64,000 bases of DNA from Berberis thunbergii (taxonomy: Eukaryota > Streptophyta > Magnoliopsida > Ranunculales > Berberidaceae). The notes under the pieces are model-generated. The model did no database searches and was not told the DNA's origin. It saw only the letters and a program-made list of their open reading frames with translations. Below, in pieces: positions 1 through 8,486 of the stretch. The stretch is from NCBI GenBank assembly GCA_003290165.1, contig QNQO01000520.1, positions 248,001 through 312,000 of the forward strand, read 5' to 3'. Made by a program: the position numbers and the translations under genes. Position 1 is the stretch's first letter, and every line of letters begins with the position of its first letter.

Positions 1-780
1 ATAGTAACAATCAATGAATATTTTCATAACTAAAATAGGTCTGACTGTCCAACTGAAGCATATGTACCAAAATCTTATGGTAGGAGGAATGAGAAGAGAC
101 TAGAGAGAAGATTCAATAATCAATATTAGAGTAACGGCAAAATGTGCAAGGAGTGGCAACCTTGAATGTATTTAAACCCCATTACAACCACATTCTAGTT
201 AACATAAAGGAATTCAAAGACATCTCTTTAAAAGAAGGATAAGGGATTCCAATTCCAAAGAGTCAATAACACTTCCATAATCACATTGAAGCCTCATTAT
301 TTAAGATTCAAGCATTGCGCTCTCACCATATGGTCCAAAAAATGGCAAAAGGAGCCAACTTCCATAGGACTTCCCTTTGGAGAAAGCCTAAATGGGTGAC
401 TCCAACACCTCAAGATATACACCATCAAACATCCCAAAGAGAAATAACAAGTGAATCCAAATGCTACTCCCCCAAAGTGAAGGAAGAGATGCAAGCAACT
501 CTCAATCATTGAGGCACAAACAGATCAAATCGCATACTGTTTGAGTAAGGGTCAAGAGCCTGACTCGAGTTTGTACTAAAAGAGCCAATATCTACGAATT
601 TCTTGGTCTCACTTCCATTTCACCTTGGTCAAATCATGTATTATGTGTTTTCCTATGTACAGAACATTTAGGCAAGTTCATGACCAATGCCACCAAAATG
701 AATTAAACAAAATTGCATGCTCATGTACTATGAAGAAAGAAGTAGCTACAAATCCCAAAGAATAATTGAAATGAACTTAC
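1..780. other. No recognisable gene; presumed transposon interior
   Basis: Only short overlapping open frames are present (for example 297-512 on both strands). They have no motif, no plausible splice context and no similarity I recognise. Composition is AT-rich like plant intergenic DNA. Confidence 0.4.
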
Positions 781-831
781 CAACCAATCCCTCGAGGCTT
801 CATAGATAAGCAACCTCCCAAGCTCCGCCAT
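781..831 (-). pseudogene. Uracil phosphoribosyltransferase exon fragment
   Basis: The minus strand reads MAELGRLLIYEASRDWL and stops at a clean GT donor (gtaagt, 775-780). The sequence matches, from memory, the strongly conserved plant UPRT segment that precedes the PRPP-binding region; UPRT converts uracil and PRPP to UMP in pyrimidine salvage. The match continues a few codons further upstream (Ser-Ala before the Met). No other UPRT exon is recognised nearby, so only one exon of a gene with many exons is present and no enzyme can be made. It lies on the same strand as the other captured fragments of the CACTA region. Confidence 0.72.
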
Positions 832-1559
832 CGCGCTCTCTTCTCAGAAGAAAAATGCAAAAATTAATCCCCCAAAGAAGAAATCTAAAGGGAGGTGGAA
901 GTGGGAAACTAAGATTGCCATATTTAACCAAAATTATAGTTATAATATTGGTCGACAGATTTGAGAGCTTCTGGCTAGCATGGGAAGTTTCCCAAGATTA
1001 TCATTGGGTTTTGTAATGTAGTTGAAGACCTGTAGAAGTGCAAATGACAAACAATAAGAAAATAGTTGCTCCATGGGAATTAATATGGTACAAATATTCA
1101 GATCAACCCAAACTAGGAAAAAAACTCACCAATATGTGGATTTGCTGATTCATGGATGACAAACGCGAGTGAAAGCCCCACCTACAGTGTCGAATTTCCT
1201 AGATCATATTAATAACACAACAGTAATAAACAAATGTATATGAAGAACAAATTTCTCTTAAGCTTATAGAAACATTAGTTTCATCCATCGAATACATCAT
1301 GCTTGTAAAGAAATTTAATTATATTTAAGTCTGCTGAATTAAATATGTTTTTCTAGCATCCAAGAGAGATGGAGTTGTCATTAGTCATTACAAACTGGAA
1401 AGAAGTTACTAGGTGTTTTCCAGCCAATCAGATGTTAAATCCCCTTTTGTCGTCTTTAGAAGAGTTCTAACAATTATATTTAAATTCAGTGCAAGGTTCA
1501 GAGTAGGGGCTTCAAAAATGATTCATAGAACAAAAAAGATTTCACAATTTAACTAGTAA
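832..1559. other. Unassigned stretch with one exon-like segment
   Basis: On the minus strand a segment of about 60 bp ending at 1130 runs into a good donor (gtgag) and could be another captured exon. One frame reads VGLSLAFVIHESANPHIG, which I cannot assign. The rest shows no coding signal. Confidence 0.3.
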
Positions 1560-1787
1560 GAGCATCTACAATGGAAGACCTCAAACCTAAAATGAGATCT
1601 AGGGGTTCCATTCTCCAATTCCTCCTTAAACCTCAAATATGTTGGGTTTCTTCAATTTTTTGAGAATAGCAGTTCGGTTTTCCGGGTCTATCACCTGCTA
1701 AATAGAAAGATGAAAGGAGCCCAACAAACAGTAGCTATCTCATTTCAATTTTGAGGGAAGATTTAAGGTTTCCCATTAGAGATACTC
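1560..1787. mobile_element. PIF/Harbinger-like MITE, 228 bp
   Basis: The left end GAGCATCTACAATGG and the inverted right end (GAGTATCTCTAATGG when reversed) form imperfect terminal inverted repeats of about 30 bp. They are flanked by a direct TAA at 1557-1559 and 1788-1790. A TAA target duplication with GAGCATCT-type ends fits Tourist/Harbinger MITEs. There is no coding content. Confidence 0.7.
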
Positions 1788-1790
1788 TAA

Positions 1791-2174
1791 GCTATAACTT
1801 GATAATGATAATGTAAAGCTAGAGTGATTGGAGAAATGCTAACACTCGAACACTCAAGAAAAATATTATAATAACAATAAGAAAATGAATATAGGAAAAT
1901 AGCTTACTACACATTCTTAAGAGAAGAAGAAGAAAGTAAGCAAAAATGAAGGATATGTTGTGATCTACAATCTAGCAACAAGTAAAATGACAACAAAAAT
2001 ACATCATATTTGAGCTAAAAGCAAACATGACGCAGGATGCAACTAATGAGTAAATTTTTTATATCATGAATATAAACGAAAAGAAAACGACGTACCAGGC
2101 TCGTAAATTTTAGTGACAAGATAGATACCTTCTCTACACCTTCTAGAATGTGAGGGAAGTGACAAGATAGATAC
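1791..2174. repeat. Spacer with a 30-bp direct repeat covering a splice donor
   Basis: A 30-bp sequence beginning GTGACAAGATAGATACC occurs at 2113-2142 and again at 2159-2188, 46 bp apart. The second copy contains the 3' end and donor of the leucine aminopeptidase exon, so the exon-intron boundary was duplicated into the adjacent intron. The rest of the stretch is AT-rich with no gene. Confidence 0.7.
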
Positions 2175-2252
2175 CTTCTCTACACCTTGGTTGCAAGCAT
2201 ATACCAGAGCATCAGCAAGCGTCAGTCTGCCTTCGGCATCAGTATTGTTGAC
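2175..2252 (-). pseudogene. Leucine aminopeptidase (M17) exon fragment
   Basis: A 78-bp exon-like segment, bounded by a poly-pyrimidine tract plus CAG acceptor at its 5' side and a GTATCT donor at its 3' side, encodes 26 residues containing NNTDAEGRLTLADALVYA. This is the M17 signature NTDAEGRL, in which Asp and Glu bind the two catalytic metals and the Arg assists catalysis. Plant M17 peptidases are hexameric plastid or cytosolic proteases of over 500 residues. Only this exon is present, so it is a captured fragment. Its high conservation and intact splice sites suggest recent capture. Confidence 0.85.
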
Positions 2253-2639
2253 CTGCAAAAAAAAATGATTCCAACAAATCAAACTTACATGGAGTTGAAT
2301 ACCAGAGATAACATTAGATAGAAGGGTTAATCAGGAACACCAGAGATGCTATTCAGAATGAGAAAATGCTATCTGAACTTGTGGGTCAGAATGATAAGAT
2401 CTATAACTTGAAATCCACAACACTTTCGGCACAAATATAAAAACATTGGTTATTCTTTTACATGGTAATCATGATGTACAACTTAACTAGTTTATTGTTC
2501 ATTCAGAAAATATAAATTTTTTTTAGTCAATGCATTAGGTAAGGAACATATACGACTTAAATAGATGCCATGCACACATGCATCACTAGTAAGTAATGAT
2601 AGGAAGCATTCAACAAGTTTCTGACATAAAAGGAAATAC

Positions 2640-2816
2640 CTTAGAAAGAACCAAAGGAGGAGGAAGTAAAACAAATCTTATCTTCAGAAAGCATCTTTCT
2701 GCCATATCCCTTTCCCTTTTATCAATGCTAAGAAGTCTTTTATATATCGCAGGAGCCCACATATTTGACGTCTCTCTCATCTTTTGACTTAGTTGAGCAA
2801 CCAACTTTATCACAAC
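2640..2816 (-). pseudogene. Exon fragment, possibly Rif1-like N-terminal region
   Basis: A 177-bp open segment (59 codons, phase 0 at both ends) lies between a GTAG acceptor and a GTATTT donor on the minus strand. It includes MWAPAIYKRLLSIDKRERD and RFVLLPPPLVLSK. From memory this resembles the helical repeat region near the N-terminus of plant Rif1-like telomere/replication-timing proteins; I am not certain of the assignment. Whatever the gene, the open frame and paired splice sites mark it as an exon. Neighbouring exons of the same gene are missing. Confidence 0.45.
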
Positions 2817-3122
2817 CTACAAAGACAACCAAAAAATTAGAAAACATCTATAAAAACATGCCAACTGGTATGTTGTTATTTCAATTGATGGACAGAACTT
2901 ATTAAGTGAACTTTAAGTCACAAAAAGGAGATCTTAACATTTAAGGTTCGATTAAAAAAAGATTAAAAAACTAAAACTAAACATTAAAAAAAAAAGGTTC
3001 GATTTCCCGATTTCCATAAGGTTCAATTTAAGGTTTATCTATAACTACCTAACAATTAGGACAATCAACAACTAAACAACATTCTACTGCAAGAGTGGAT
3101 ATTTCGAAGAAAGATCATTTAC

Positions 3123-3244
3123 CGTTTTGGACAAATCACTGTCCATCTCCATGCTGCGCAAGCACATGTCATTATACATTGCAAAGATTTAGAAAATTTA
3201 CCACTGAGGAACTGTGTCTGGGTGTCTGGATGAGAAGCTACACA
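3123..3244 (-). pseudogene. CNOT9/RCD1 (CCR4-NOT subunit) fragment, internally deleted
   Basis: After a GCAG acceptor the minus strand reads CVASHPDTQTQFLSG. Within the same segment it later reads MCLRSMEMDSDLSKT in another frame, ending at a GTAAAT donor. Both match well-known blocks of CNOT9/RCD1 (CVASHPDTR..FL and LCLRTMEMGSELSKT), the armadillo-repeat subunit of the CCR4-NOT deadenylase complex. In the real protein these blocks are tens of residues apart, so the interior was deleted and the frame lost. It cannot encode a functional subunit. Confidence 0.75.
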
Positions 3245-3619
3245 CTGCATAAACAATTTAACAATTGCAAAAAATGAGTTGTAATAGAGAACAGAAGTTG
3301 CCTACAAAAATTATAGATCGTTTATCTTTATAGTACCCATATTCAATACACTTCAAGCTATCGGTTAAACTTAGAGGTTTCCTACAAAAATTTAATAAAT
3401 AAATACTGAAATTATACACCAAAACTACAATACCTTCACTGAACTATTTAATGTGCAATTTATCATATATATTACTACCATTGAACATAGATAACAACAC
3501 GCTTACTTCCACTACTGTTCTTGAATTCCCATGAAGATATCTTCATTTTTTATATAACACCAAATAAATAAACTAATTAAAAAACAGGAAATTTTGGTTG
3601 AAATTAATGCTTAAAAAAG

Positions 3620-3762
3620 TTATCGGGGTTTTCTGAATCAAGAAGAGTGGTGAGGCACTTATCAAAATTGACATCGTGTTGGGGACCCCAATCATCCCAA
3701 GCATTCTCTCCGTAGTGCAGATCAGCAAAAAGCATTATCTTGAATAATGAATTTGGCCCATT
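3620..3762 (-). pseudogene. Purple acid phosphatase (PAP14/16-like) fragment
   Basis: The minus strand contains KIMLFADLHYGENAWDDWG followed by PQHDVNFDKCLTTLLDSENPD. This resembles the first metal-binding motif (D-x-H in ADLHYGE) of the small plant metallophosphoesterases annotated as probable inactive purple acid phosphatases. The next motif expected, YLGD, is absent: after the Pro-Asp the frame runs into intron-like sequence and a stop. Only one exon is present, as with the neighbouring fragments. Confidence 0.75.
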
Positions 3763-4149
3763 GTTTCCCTCTCACTGTTCCCATAGTAAATAATAAATAA
3801 AGAAAAAAAAAGAATTTGAAATCGTTAAAGTTAGTCTTTGGTGGAGCACGTAAATGCGCAAAGAAATCTTTTCTTTCTTTCTTTAATATGATCCAAGAGA
3901 TATCAGCCTTATAAAAGTCTAGTTGCTGAAAAATGGAACTTATACAGTCTTATATTGGGTTGAAACTTAGCCTTATGAAAGCATCCCTAGTGACTAAAAA
4001 GATGGTCTTCCAAGAGCATGGAGTGCCTTGTACATATGCTTTAAGAGCTCTCTCTTTAATCTCTCAAAAATGAATATCTGATGAATATGCTTGCATAAAG
4101 GCAATGATGGTAATAATGATAACAAGAAATAATTGTTTGAAGAAATTAA

Positions 4150-4265
4150 AGCTTCAAGTATCTTACAGAATGTCCCAAGATAAAGGTACCTACGACCCTT
4201 TCTTCAAGTATTCAAGTATCTTAAAGCTTCAAGTATCTTACTGGAATTAAAGCTTCAAGTAGCGG
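4150..4265. repeat. Short tandem reduplication AAGCTTCAAGTATCTTA
   Basis: The motif AGCTTCAAGTATCTTA and partial copies recur at least four times between 4150 and 4262, between two small exon remnants of the AP2 gene. The repeat array sits where the intron between the VAGNKD and YLGTF exons of the second AP2 domain would be and has disturbed that junction. Confidence 0.65.
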
Positions 4266-5875
4266 TCTTTGTTCCCTGCGACCCTGCCAATGCGCGCTTG
4301 CCATCTTCCATGCTGGTGATGCCTGCCAAATTAACAAACACGGGGGAGCATAGATATCAGAGGAAAGTTCATATTTGTATTCAAATTAAAGGGCTTTTGA
4401 TACATAGAAATTAGTAAAAACCTCGTTACTCCTCGGTATATTGAGGCACCTCTCGAAAACTTGCTACTTTTGCTACAAGACAAAATAATAACACATTCAT
4501 TATATTCACCAAAATGCAGTGAAATACAAGTAAGCCATAAAAAAACAAAAAGAAATTAAATTATACCTTCTCAAGTGAGAAACATATTCCTGCCTACTCA
4601 TGTTCTTCATGCTTTCGAGTTCCTCTTGGTAATTCTCCAACTGTTAAAACAACAAAGGACTTACCAATCAGTAACCTTAAGTTCCATAACATATAAATAA
4701 ACGATATATCAGCATGTTAATTCGAATAGTATATATTGTTACCGAGAAATTGATGTAGGTCGAGGGACCCCAATACTTCAGTGCTGTTAAATCATAAGCT
4801 CTTGCAGCTTTCTCCTCCATATCATAACCCCCTAATCAACAATGGAGAATGATTTTATTTAATTAATTAATACAAAACACAATAGATAAAAGTTGTAATC
4901 AAACATTAAGTGAATGGTTAGAGATTTTACCAAGATAAACTGTATAGTGTGATTTGATTTGAATGGCATCCAGAACAAGGAAAGAACGTGACAAATAATA
5001 ATTAGTGAGTACTAGTCAGAAACTTACAAGGCAGAGAAAGACAAAAATACAACATTGAAAATGAAAAAAAAGAACTCCAAAGAGTTGCTCCAAGTTTCTT
5101 TCTAATTTCATGAACAACCAACCTTGCCTCCCTTTTCCTGGTTTGACCTTCGTTCTTACAGCTGTTATCCCAAAGATGTGCCTCATATCTACCAGTCCAT
5201 CTATGTTTGATTGTGATGAAGAAAAAATGGATCAAAACAAAGCAAAATTCAAACAAAAAATTTTAACCCAACAAGGAGACATGAAAATGGTAAGGTAAGG
5301 TAAAATCATACAACAAAACAAGACAAAAAAAACATCATGGAAGAATGAATGAATGAATGAAATGATGATAGGAATCCCAAAAATACAAAAAACAAAAGGT
5401 AAAATAAATTAAAGCCACCAGGTTTGAACGCAGACCTTGTAACACATATACACTGTGATGTCCTCTGACCAAATGTGTCTATGGACTTCCTGTGAACTGG
5501 TTGTTTCTGTCCCACCACCTTCCTTCCTGACCCTCTCTTCTTTGTTGTCTCCATAGCCACCACACATTCATTTCCTCCTCTTCCAGTTGGGGAAATTTGC
5601 TGGGGTGGGGGTGCTGTAATACAACTTGATTGAGATCCAGGACTTATTGACAAGCTAAGTGACTGCAAATCTCCATACCCCATTGCACAGGCTGACCCAG
5701 AACATCTTCCTTCATCACCACCTACCATGAACTCCCCATCCAACTTTTGCTCCATTTCTTGACAATAATTCCTTGAAACCCAGTTCCTAAAACCTCCTAC
5801 CCCATCTTCGATTCTCTCAAGATCTAAAGAAGAAGAAGGAGAAGAAAAGTTTGAGAATCTGCTTCGGTTCTTCAT
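4168..5875 (-). pseudogene. AINTEGUMENTA-like AP2 transcription factor, captured and broken
   Basis: AIL/PLETHORA-class factors carry two AP2 DNA-binding domains. Recognisable exons on the minus strand are: 5436-5875 (N-terminus through KSIDTFGQRTSQ), about 5123-5206 ([16 protein letters not shown]), 4743-4831 ([19 protein letters not shown]), 4567-4640 (ENYQEELESMKNMSRQEYV), 4422-4472 (FSRGASIYRGVTR), about 4257-4322 (HHQHGRWQARIGRVAGNKD) and 4168-4190 (YLYLGTF). Lesions: the YRGVTR of domain 1 is changed to CICVTR; one extra A in the RKGRQ segment shifts the frame; the acceptor before the RWTGR exon appears lost (AA instead of AG); and nothing follows YLGTF, so the second AP2 domain is truncated. 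It lies nearest the CACTA terminus and is the longest captured piece. Confidence 0.82.
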
Positions 5876-6119
5876 CTTCTTCTTCAGTTCGTCCTTCTTC
5901 TCCTCTGCGCCAAACCTCTCTCTGATTTAGGTCGAAATTTTTTTCGCAATGACCGCGCAAACTGATCTAGGTCGAAATAGCAAAAAAAAATTCGCCAATT
6001 TTTCGCAATGACAGCGCCAAATTTTTTCCCCAATTTTTTTCGCCAAAGCGCGACAGAGCGCGAAATCCACTCTCCCCCCATTTTCGCTAGAGCGCGAAAT
6101 GACTCTCCAAATCACTCAC

Positions 6120-6362
6120 TCGCAGGAGTGCGGCACGTGCAAAACGGTTTAGTTTAGCAACGGTTTTTAGCCGTTGCACAATATAGCAACGGTTTTTGGC
6201 CGTGGCTAATGCACCCACGGTTTAGAGTCGTGACTAACTATTTTTTAGCAACGGTTTTAGGCCGTTGGCCACTCTATCCACGGTTTATAGTCGTGGCAAA
6301 TAAACCAACGGCTTAGAGTCATGGCCACCTTCCCATAGCTAAACAAGCATTTTGGTGTAGTG
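6120..6362 (-). repeat. CACTA terminal and subterminal repeats
   Basis: The outer terminus is the CACTACACCAAAA tract ending at 6362. Inside it the motifs CAACGG, AACCGTTGC, CCACGACT and GCCACGG recur at least eight times over 200 bp in both orientations. This is the arrangement that CACTA transposases bind. The three bases just outside (ATT, 6363-6365) would be the target-site duplication, but its partner is not visible. Next inward (5930-6115) is a GC-richer stretch with repeated TTTTCGCAATGAC and GCGCGAAAT motifs. Confidence 0.75.
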
Positions 6363-6365
6363 ATT

Positions 6366-6773
6366 ACTTGATCAAAGGAAAACTCTATTTGATCAATGTT
6401 CCAAAACATCGCAAGGTCTATCGACGTGCTCCCCCAAGACTTAGCGATGTGAACCAAGTGTTCCGCTCTGTGAGTTTTATGAATACCTTGGTGATTACCA
6501 ATAGGATGCAACCACAACCAAGGCTTATGGACGTGTGCTCGGGATCCCAAGGATACAACAACTAGGGCTTATGATTGTGCTCTACGAGTCTTATCGATTT
6601 GCCTAGGATCTTTACTAACTTCGGGTGCTACATAACCGAGTCTTACCACTTGTTTGGGATCTTCACAGCGGAAAACTCACCCTTGCAGCTGATCATGCGA
6701 GTGGGAGACTTACATTCGCAACGGATCATGCGAATGAGAGTCTTACATTCGCATGATTCTTGACGACTTGGTC
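6366..6773. other. Unassigned spacer
   Basis: There is no gene. Around 6690-6760 a short near-repeat of GATCATGCGA..TTACATTCGCA occurs twice. The open frames here are short and lack motifs. Confidence 0.35.
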
Positions 6774-7346
6774 TTTGCCGGACAATTTTAAGTGACTATG
6801 ATAAAATGGCCATAACTTGCTCAATTAACAACTAACTAATTCAAATTGTGTTGATTAAATTACTCAAAGTACTATAATGTTTATGTTTTGATAATCTTGA
6901 GAATTGGTCTCAATTGAGGTTATAAATTGGCCCAAAGTCAATGACAATACCCTATTTTCCTTGTTGGGCAAATTTGAGTAATTTTAGTACAATGATCATA
7001 ACTTGCTCAATTCAAAACATTTTTAACTCATTCAAGTTGTTTTGATTAGATAACTCAGAGTACGATAATGCTTATGTTTTGATAAAATCTTGAGAATTAA
7101 TATCAATTGAGGGTAATTAGCCCAAAGTTGCGGACAATACTCTATTTTCTTTGCTGGACAAATTTGAGTGATTTTAGTAAAATGACTATAACATGCTCAA
7201 TTAAGAACATTTTTAACTCATTAAAATTGTTGATTAGATAGCTAAGAGTAGTAAAATTTTCATATTTTAATGAACTTGAGAATTTGTCTCAATTGAGCGT
7301 ATAAACTAACCCAAAATCAAGGACAATACCATGTTGTCTAGGACAG
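6774..7346. repeat. Three-copy tandem repeat, about 186 bp per unit
   Basis: Units start near 6774, 6959 and 7151. Each begins with a TTG(C/T)(C/T)GGACAA-like start, then ATTTGAGTGATTTTAG, ATAACTTGCTCAATTAA, a TTTTGATAATCTTGAGAATT block, TCAATTGAG, and a GGACAATAC..TATTTTC end. Copies differ by scattered substitutions and small indels, so the array is old. The unit length is in the range of plant satellite monomers, but only three copies are present. Confidence 0.75.
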
Positions 7347-8486
7347 TAATCTTCATTTTGTTTGAATGAGAGCAACTACGAACGAAGAAGATGATGATTC
7401 CAATTTGCGGGGAAAGCTGTTGAAAGAATAGGGGAGAGAGTGGTGGCTGTGGGAGTGGGAGATTCAGTCGAGTGGGAAGGAAGGAGGTGAGGAAGAAGAT
7501 GAATTTGGAGGGAAAAGGGGAGTTTTTTGCAGGTATGAATTGGGTGGTGTGGAAGAGAGGTGTTGGTATGAGATAGAAAAGGTGTGGTGTGGGAGAGAAA
7601 AAAATAATTTAATGATCTGGGACAGTAAAATAAGTGGTATAAAATATTCTCTGCCTTTCTTATCTTATCCACTGTTAAATTTTTCTTAAACTAGAGTATG
7701 CCCCGTGCCATTGGCACTACATATAATTTTATTTTTGCTAAATATTTTGTACTGAACACATCTTTCACTATATACTTTAAAGTAAAAATATATATTATAA
7801 AATTTAGAGTTAGACTCGGTCAAATTTGAATCAGTTGGGAAAAAAATTAAAACGCCAATAATGAGTTCTCCCCCAATCTTTGAATTCACCAAAATATGAA
7901 ATTTACAGTTTTTGTTTAAATGTGCATTAAGATGCCCGACTCATTTTTTTGTATGATCGGCCCGTCTCATTGCTTTGAAAAATATTAAAAACGTAAAATA
8001 CTTTATATGTTTTTTAATTATATAATATATATATTTTTTAAATTTTAGCGATCGTGTTGATCATTGATTTTGTTGAAAAAATCTTTAAAAATGCATTTCA
8101 ACGATATTAACTTTACCAAAATTCGATAACGATGAAGATAGTTATGATAATTTTCATTTTGCTAAAAGCAAAACACACTATTTTCTTTTTTCGCCACATG
8201 TATATTCAACCAACCTTTTTCATTATTTTTGCCCTTCTACATGTTTTATATTAACAAATATGTCATCATGGAAAATTAATCTCAATCCTCAAATTCAATG
8301 CATTTTCCAACTTTTAATCCTAACCATCTTTTATCTCTAATTCTTTCAATTTAACTTTGTCTTGGTCAGCAATGAATAGTAAAATATCACTCTAGATTGT
8401 AATATTGATACGCGGCGACCCGTATCAATTTCCTACACCGAACCCACTTTTACTATCAGCACCGTCCAAAATATCCCTACTAAACT
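7347..8486. other. AT-rich intergenic stretch
   Basis: No gene is recognised. 7376-7610 is purine-rich on the plus strand (GGAGG, GAAGG tracts). 7680-8400 is AT-rich, with no inverted repeat or motif I can identify. Confidence 0.4.

Larger units (their letters stand above)
1..6362. mobile_element. CACTA (En/Spm) transposon, one end visible, carrying gene fragments
   Basis: The minus strand read from position 6362 starts CACTACACCAAAATG, a typical plant CACTA terminus. It is followed by about 240 bp of short subterminal repeats in both orientations built on AACCGTTGC and GCCACGGC. Inside this end, all on the minus strand, lie exon pieces of at least five unrelated genes. I found no matching CACTAC terminus on the plus strand at the low-coordinate side, so the other end is probably outside the window, and the left limit given here is only the window edge. 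No transposase fragment is recognised, so the element looks non-autonomous. That all the fragments belong to one element is inferred from their shared strand and position; insertion of a CACTA end beside an older fragment cluster, or a Helitron origin, is not excluded. Confidence 0.6.

Noticed and set aside
297..512. Overlapping 65-70 codon frames on both strands
   Set aside because: No motif, no splice context, and composition as in the surrounding non-coding DNA.
4168..5875. Functional AP2 transcription factor gene
   Set aside because: A frameshift, altered YRGVTR motif, lost acceptor and truncated second domain rule out a normal product.
1..6362. Helitron origin for the fragment cluster
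   Set aside because: Not excluded, but a clear CACTA terminus with subterminal repeats is present and I saw no convincing Helitron TC start or hairpin-CTRR end.
6774..7346. CRISPR-like array
   Set aside because: This is a plant nuclear sequence; the units are long contiguous tandem repeats with no unique spacers.
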